Below, in pieces: positions 59,614 to 64,000 of a stretch of DNA of 64,000 nucleotides. The notes under the pieces were generated by a model. It made no database searches. It worked only from the letters and a program-made list of their open reading frames with translations, and had not been told where the DNA came from. Location: contig NC_090789.1 in the NCBI RefSeq assembly GCF_040054535.1, positions 992,697 through 1,056,696 on the forward strand, in the 5' to 3' direction. The DNA comes from Antennarius striatus (taxonomy: Eukaryota; Chordata; Actinopteri; Lophiiformes; Antennariidae). Made by a program: the position numbers and the translations under genes. How positions within the stretch are numbered: the stretch's first letter is position 1; each line of letters begins with the position of its first letter.

Positions 59614-60409
59614 TCGACCCACATGACGTCAAAATAAATGAACAGAAGAAAGATCTGAATCAGAACAGTGCTGGTTCTTCTGGGTACACATGCACATCTA
59701 ACAAACCAGAGATCTTCAAGTCCAGGGCCAAACAGCCGCTGCCCTGAAGGTGTTGAACGATAGTTCTGAAGTATCTGCCTGTCTTTCTCAGCACTGATGA
59801 CCTGGGTGCACATGATGAATGCCTTGAAGGTATATTTCTAGCACTATAAGGCATTAATAGTATCATTTCATCATAGTATCATTATTACATTTCAAAAATG
59901 TCTGCACATTCCTTCAGACTTTGTGAATTTGTGCTTCTGCTCGACAGGTGGGGAACATTTATTATAACAATATTTTGTGTTTTTATTGTTATTTATTTTA
60001 CAGTAACATGATATTATGTGCTTATAACTGTTTAGTAGTGATTTTATGATTCCAATAATTGTGTTGGACAAACGTGATGTGGAGCAAAATGACGTAAACA
60101 TGTTTGTTATTTTTCCCTGTATTTTATTTTTTGAAAACCAAAGTACAATTGAAAAGAACGTAACTCGAAACGACGTAAACCGACAATTACCTGTAAATCT
60201 GTTTTTCAGGTAGTCTGGTACTGAGTACACTTCGCTGATAATACTTGAATGCGGGACTTTTATTATGTACAGAGTATTTTTAAACATTGGTAATATTACT
60301 GCAGTAAATATTTGCTTATTTTTGCAAAACTGAAGAAACACACTTCCATTTGATTGGTAAATAATGATGATAACGAGGATGATGAAGAAGATATGTCATT
60401 CTGGACATC

Positions 60410-62309
60410 TCAGTGGTCTGGTGGAGAATATTTCTTATGACAAAACTCTGTGAAGAAACAAGAAAACAATCATTATCTAAGTTAAATTATTTATTATCTT
60501 CTTATGTCGGATTTATAAATAAGGGCTGTGTTACTCCGAACTATTTCACTGTATGAACCTGGACTTCACTCTGAACTGTTTCAGTGTTTGAACCCTGGTA
60601 GGTTCTGCAGGTGATGTCATCAGTGATGTTGATTGGTTGAATTCATTACAGGAAAGATTTTGAACTACAGTAATCCCTCGTTACTCATGGTTAATTTGTT
60701 CCAGGACCACCTGCGATGAGCAAAAATCCGCAATATGGCAACCAAATATTTGTTTTATTTATTTATTATTTACGTATAATTCAAACGTTTATGAACCCTC
60801 CCCATACTGATATTAAACTAGCAGTACGTTTGGGAGCCATTGCAATTGTTTCACAAAGAAAAAATTCCACTTCACAAATCAAAAGCAAATTTGCAGGAGG
60901 AACCGTGAGTCTGGGAACGCAGCGCACGTGGATGCTGTCAGCCAATAGCATGTACGTACGGTATCACGTGACTACAGCTCATAGGAGACACCTGCTCCTC
61001 GCTTCTTGCTCCCCCTTGTCTCTCTCTATAGTATATATATATATGTATATGTGTATATATATATATATGTGTGTATATATACGTATATGTATATATGTAT
61101 GTGTATATATACAGCGTACATATATATATACACACACACAGTATATAAATATGTATGTATGTATATATATATATATATATGTACACAGAATATATATACA
61201 TAATTTTTTTTAAAAATCCAGTAACCTACCCGTAATGTCTTTGTAGTTTAAAGGGTTTTCAACTGACGTCCCCAGACAAACAGCCAGTTTCTCAAAGTCA
61301 CTGTGGGCTTCCTTGATCTGGGTAGCATTAAGAGGCAGCCCCTCCCTTCCTGAAATACACAACACATTATAAAAACATTAATTGGTTAAAGTCATACTAA
61401 TATTTTTTTCCAATCCAATGGAATGGAATGCGTTTGTTTTTACGGTAGCTGAGGAGGAAGACGCCCGGTCCTCCTCTGTAGACCAGGATCAAACAGTCAG
61501 GACACGTCTCATGGAAGGTCACGTTGGCGGGTTCCGTGATGTCACTTGTGACGCCATCCTTGACCATCACTGACATCACACACAAACGAGTAACTATTAA
61601 TTAACCAATAACCTTTCAATCCCTGTACGAGTGTGAGGACGTTACTGGGACTCACAGGCAGGAGATTGGATCGGGTAAGCGTGGCCGTCAGAGGGAATGG
61701 TCGCCTTGTTGAAAAATGCCATACATGACTTATTTCTGAAAGTATACGGCAAATGCTAACATCAACATTAGCATATACAACATGCTAGGATCAGGGGTAG
61801 CTCCTCAAACATCCTTGATGTAAACTATAAAGTTTGAAGTACTCACTGATACATGTATCTCTCGGTAAACTTGATGGTTTGGTTGTCGGGGAGGAGTCGT
61901 AACTCGGCATGGCCACTGGTCAGGTTCTCATACAACTGATCGGGATCCGGAATGTTGGAGAAAGAGTCAACCAGAATCCAGTCTCCGTATACCTTCAGGA
62001 GGGTGAGGATGGATCAGAATCAAAGTGGACACTGTCTATGTTGATAACTGGGTAATTTTAACTCACAAACATGGTAAACTAATCAGTTTATTGTCAATTA
62101 GCAAATATTGGCATTTGCTAACATTAGCTAATGTTCCAATGGTCAACTAAAATGTGACGTAGGATTAGCTTGATAACAGAGTAAACTCTTACCTTGTCGA
62201 GGTCTTTCGGAGGCACCGTCTGGCTTGAAGTACCGCACTTTTCAGGGTCCAGTTCTGCATTGGTGCCGATGGCGACCAGCATGAGCAGTGTCACCGCTAG
62301 CTTCATCAT
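60410..62309 (-). CDS. Lipocalin of tributyltin/tetrodotoxin-binding-protein type, copy 2
   Basis: Six exons: 62309..62193, 61992..61847, 61735..61656, 61569..61444, 61349..61230, 60447..60410 (208 aa). Start is [18 protein letters not shown]; the upstream ATG of copy 1 is GTG here, so translation starts two codons later. Nearly identical to copy 1 in exons 1-4 ([23 protein letters not shown]); exon 5 differs most ([19 protein letters not shown] against [19 protein letters not shown]). Last exon is identical in protein ([12 protein letters not shown]). The intron before the last exon (61229..60448) is longer than in copy 1 and contains a TATATG microsatellite and a dispersed repeat. All splice sites and the frame are intact, so it should be functional. 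Recent tandem duplicate of copy 1. Confidence 0.8.
60663..60760. repeat. Dispersed repeat (AATCCCTCGTTACTC type)
   Basis: ACAGTAATCCCTCGTTACTC followed by TTAATTTGTTCCAGGACCAC is the end of a DNA-transposon-like repeat common in fish and amphibians. It lies in the last intron of lipocalin copy 2. Confidence 0.6.
61029..61205. repeat. TATATG/TATACA microsatellite
   Basis: Alternating pyrimidine-purine AT/GT tract in the last intron of lipocalin copy 2, ending next to a T-run by the exon-5 donor. Confidence 0.9.
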
Positions 62310-62834
62310 ACTCACCGTAGTCCAATCCAAGACTCAAATGCAATCTGAGCCCAGCAGAGTGAGACGAGGGGAGCAGGCTTTATAACGGCCTCACGCCGTC
62401 CCCCAACCATCTGAAGGTCAGTTTACTTTATGGATTGAACTGAAGGTCTCTGCCTTCACTCATCGGAGTTGTAGCAGCACCTGAATCCGTGTTTCACAAC
62501 TCATGGCACTCATTTGAACACACAGTAATGCCTCTTTACCTGACATAGAATTAGATTAGAGTTAGTAGGTCCAAGAGTAGAATTCGAGAAAAAGTCATGG
62601 TCCCAGTAAACAATGACACCAGTGCTGTTACCAGAAGACTATTCCGTTTTCAGGTAGTGTGATACTGAGGAAACAATACTGATAATACTTGAATGCAGGA
62701 CTTTAATTATGAGGAGATTATTTTTAAACAGATACAATTCTACTGCAGTACTTCATTTATTATTGCACTTCAATATGATTTGGTAATAATGATGATGATG
62801 ATGAGGAGGATGAAGATATGTTATTCCGGACTTC

Positions 62835-64000
<1,166 letters not shown>

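Noticed and set aside
60938-61213. Tyr/Ile-rich frames on both strands
   Set aside because: Produced by the TATATG microsatellite.

Overview
The window is nuclear DNA from a vertebrate, almost certainly a teleost fish. It has spliced genes with GT-AG introns, vertebrate housekeeping genes with very short introns (rnmt, mindy1, psmb4), long CA/GT, GATA and GACA microsatellites, Tc1-like transposons and LINE fragments of fish type, and a tandem cluster of lipocalin genes of the fish tributyltin/tetrodotoxin-binding protein type. No species is named because nothing in the sequence fixes it.

Layout. (1) 1-8.3 kb: two adjacent minus-strand genes for small secreted acidic proteins. They share an 11-nt first coding exon (Met-Leu-x-Arg) followed by a signal-peptide exon. 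One (A) has a Glu-Ser-Gly repeat exon running off the left edge. The other (B) is built from seven symmetric phase-1 micro-exons of 27-36 nt plus a basic last exon. Many minisatellites lie among them. (2) 8.3-22.5 kb: a repeat-rich gene desert with Tc1-like relics (9.85-10.24 and 18.43-19.79 kb), LINE fragments, one orphan kelch-like exon, and at least six copies of a tRNA-headed element, several carrying an RFX-type X-box. (3) 22.6-25.1 kb: rnmt (cap methyltransferase), plus strand. (4) 25.6-26.0 kb: GATA microsatellite. (5) 26.6-31.0 kb: mindy1 (K48-chain deubiquitinase), plus strand. (6) 33.5-43.2 kb: pi4kb (Golgi PI 4-kinase), minus strand, convergent with mindy1. (7) 47.1-52.6 kb: rfx5 (MHC class II X-box factor), minus strand, with one intron that fits the AT-AC minor (U12) spliceosomal class and holds a 52-bp satellite. 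(8) 53.5-56.2 kb: psmb4 (20S proteasome beta-7 subunit), minus strand. (9) 57.5-64.0 kb: three tandem six-exon lipocalin genes, minus strand, the third cut by the right edge.

mindy1-pi4kb-rfx5-psmb4 matches the human 1q21 neighbourhood, which supports the paralogue assignments (mindy1 not mindy2, rfx5 not rfx7). The genes do not form one pathway. The nearest functional link is antigen presentation (rfx5 for MHC-II transcription, psmb4 for proteasome core assembly). The least familiar parts are the acidic secreted gene pair at the left and the probable AT-AC intron in rfx5. Splice sites were placed by eye from reading frame, intron phase and consensus; no alignment or transcript data were used.
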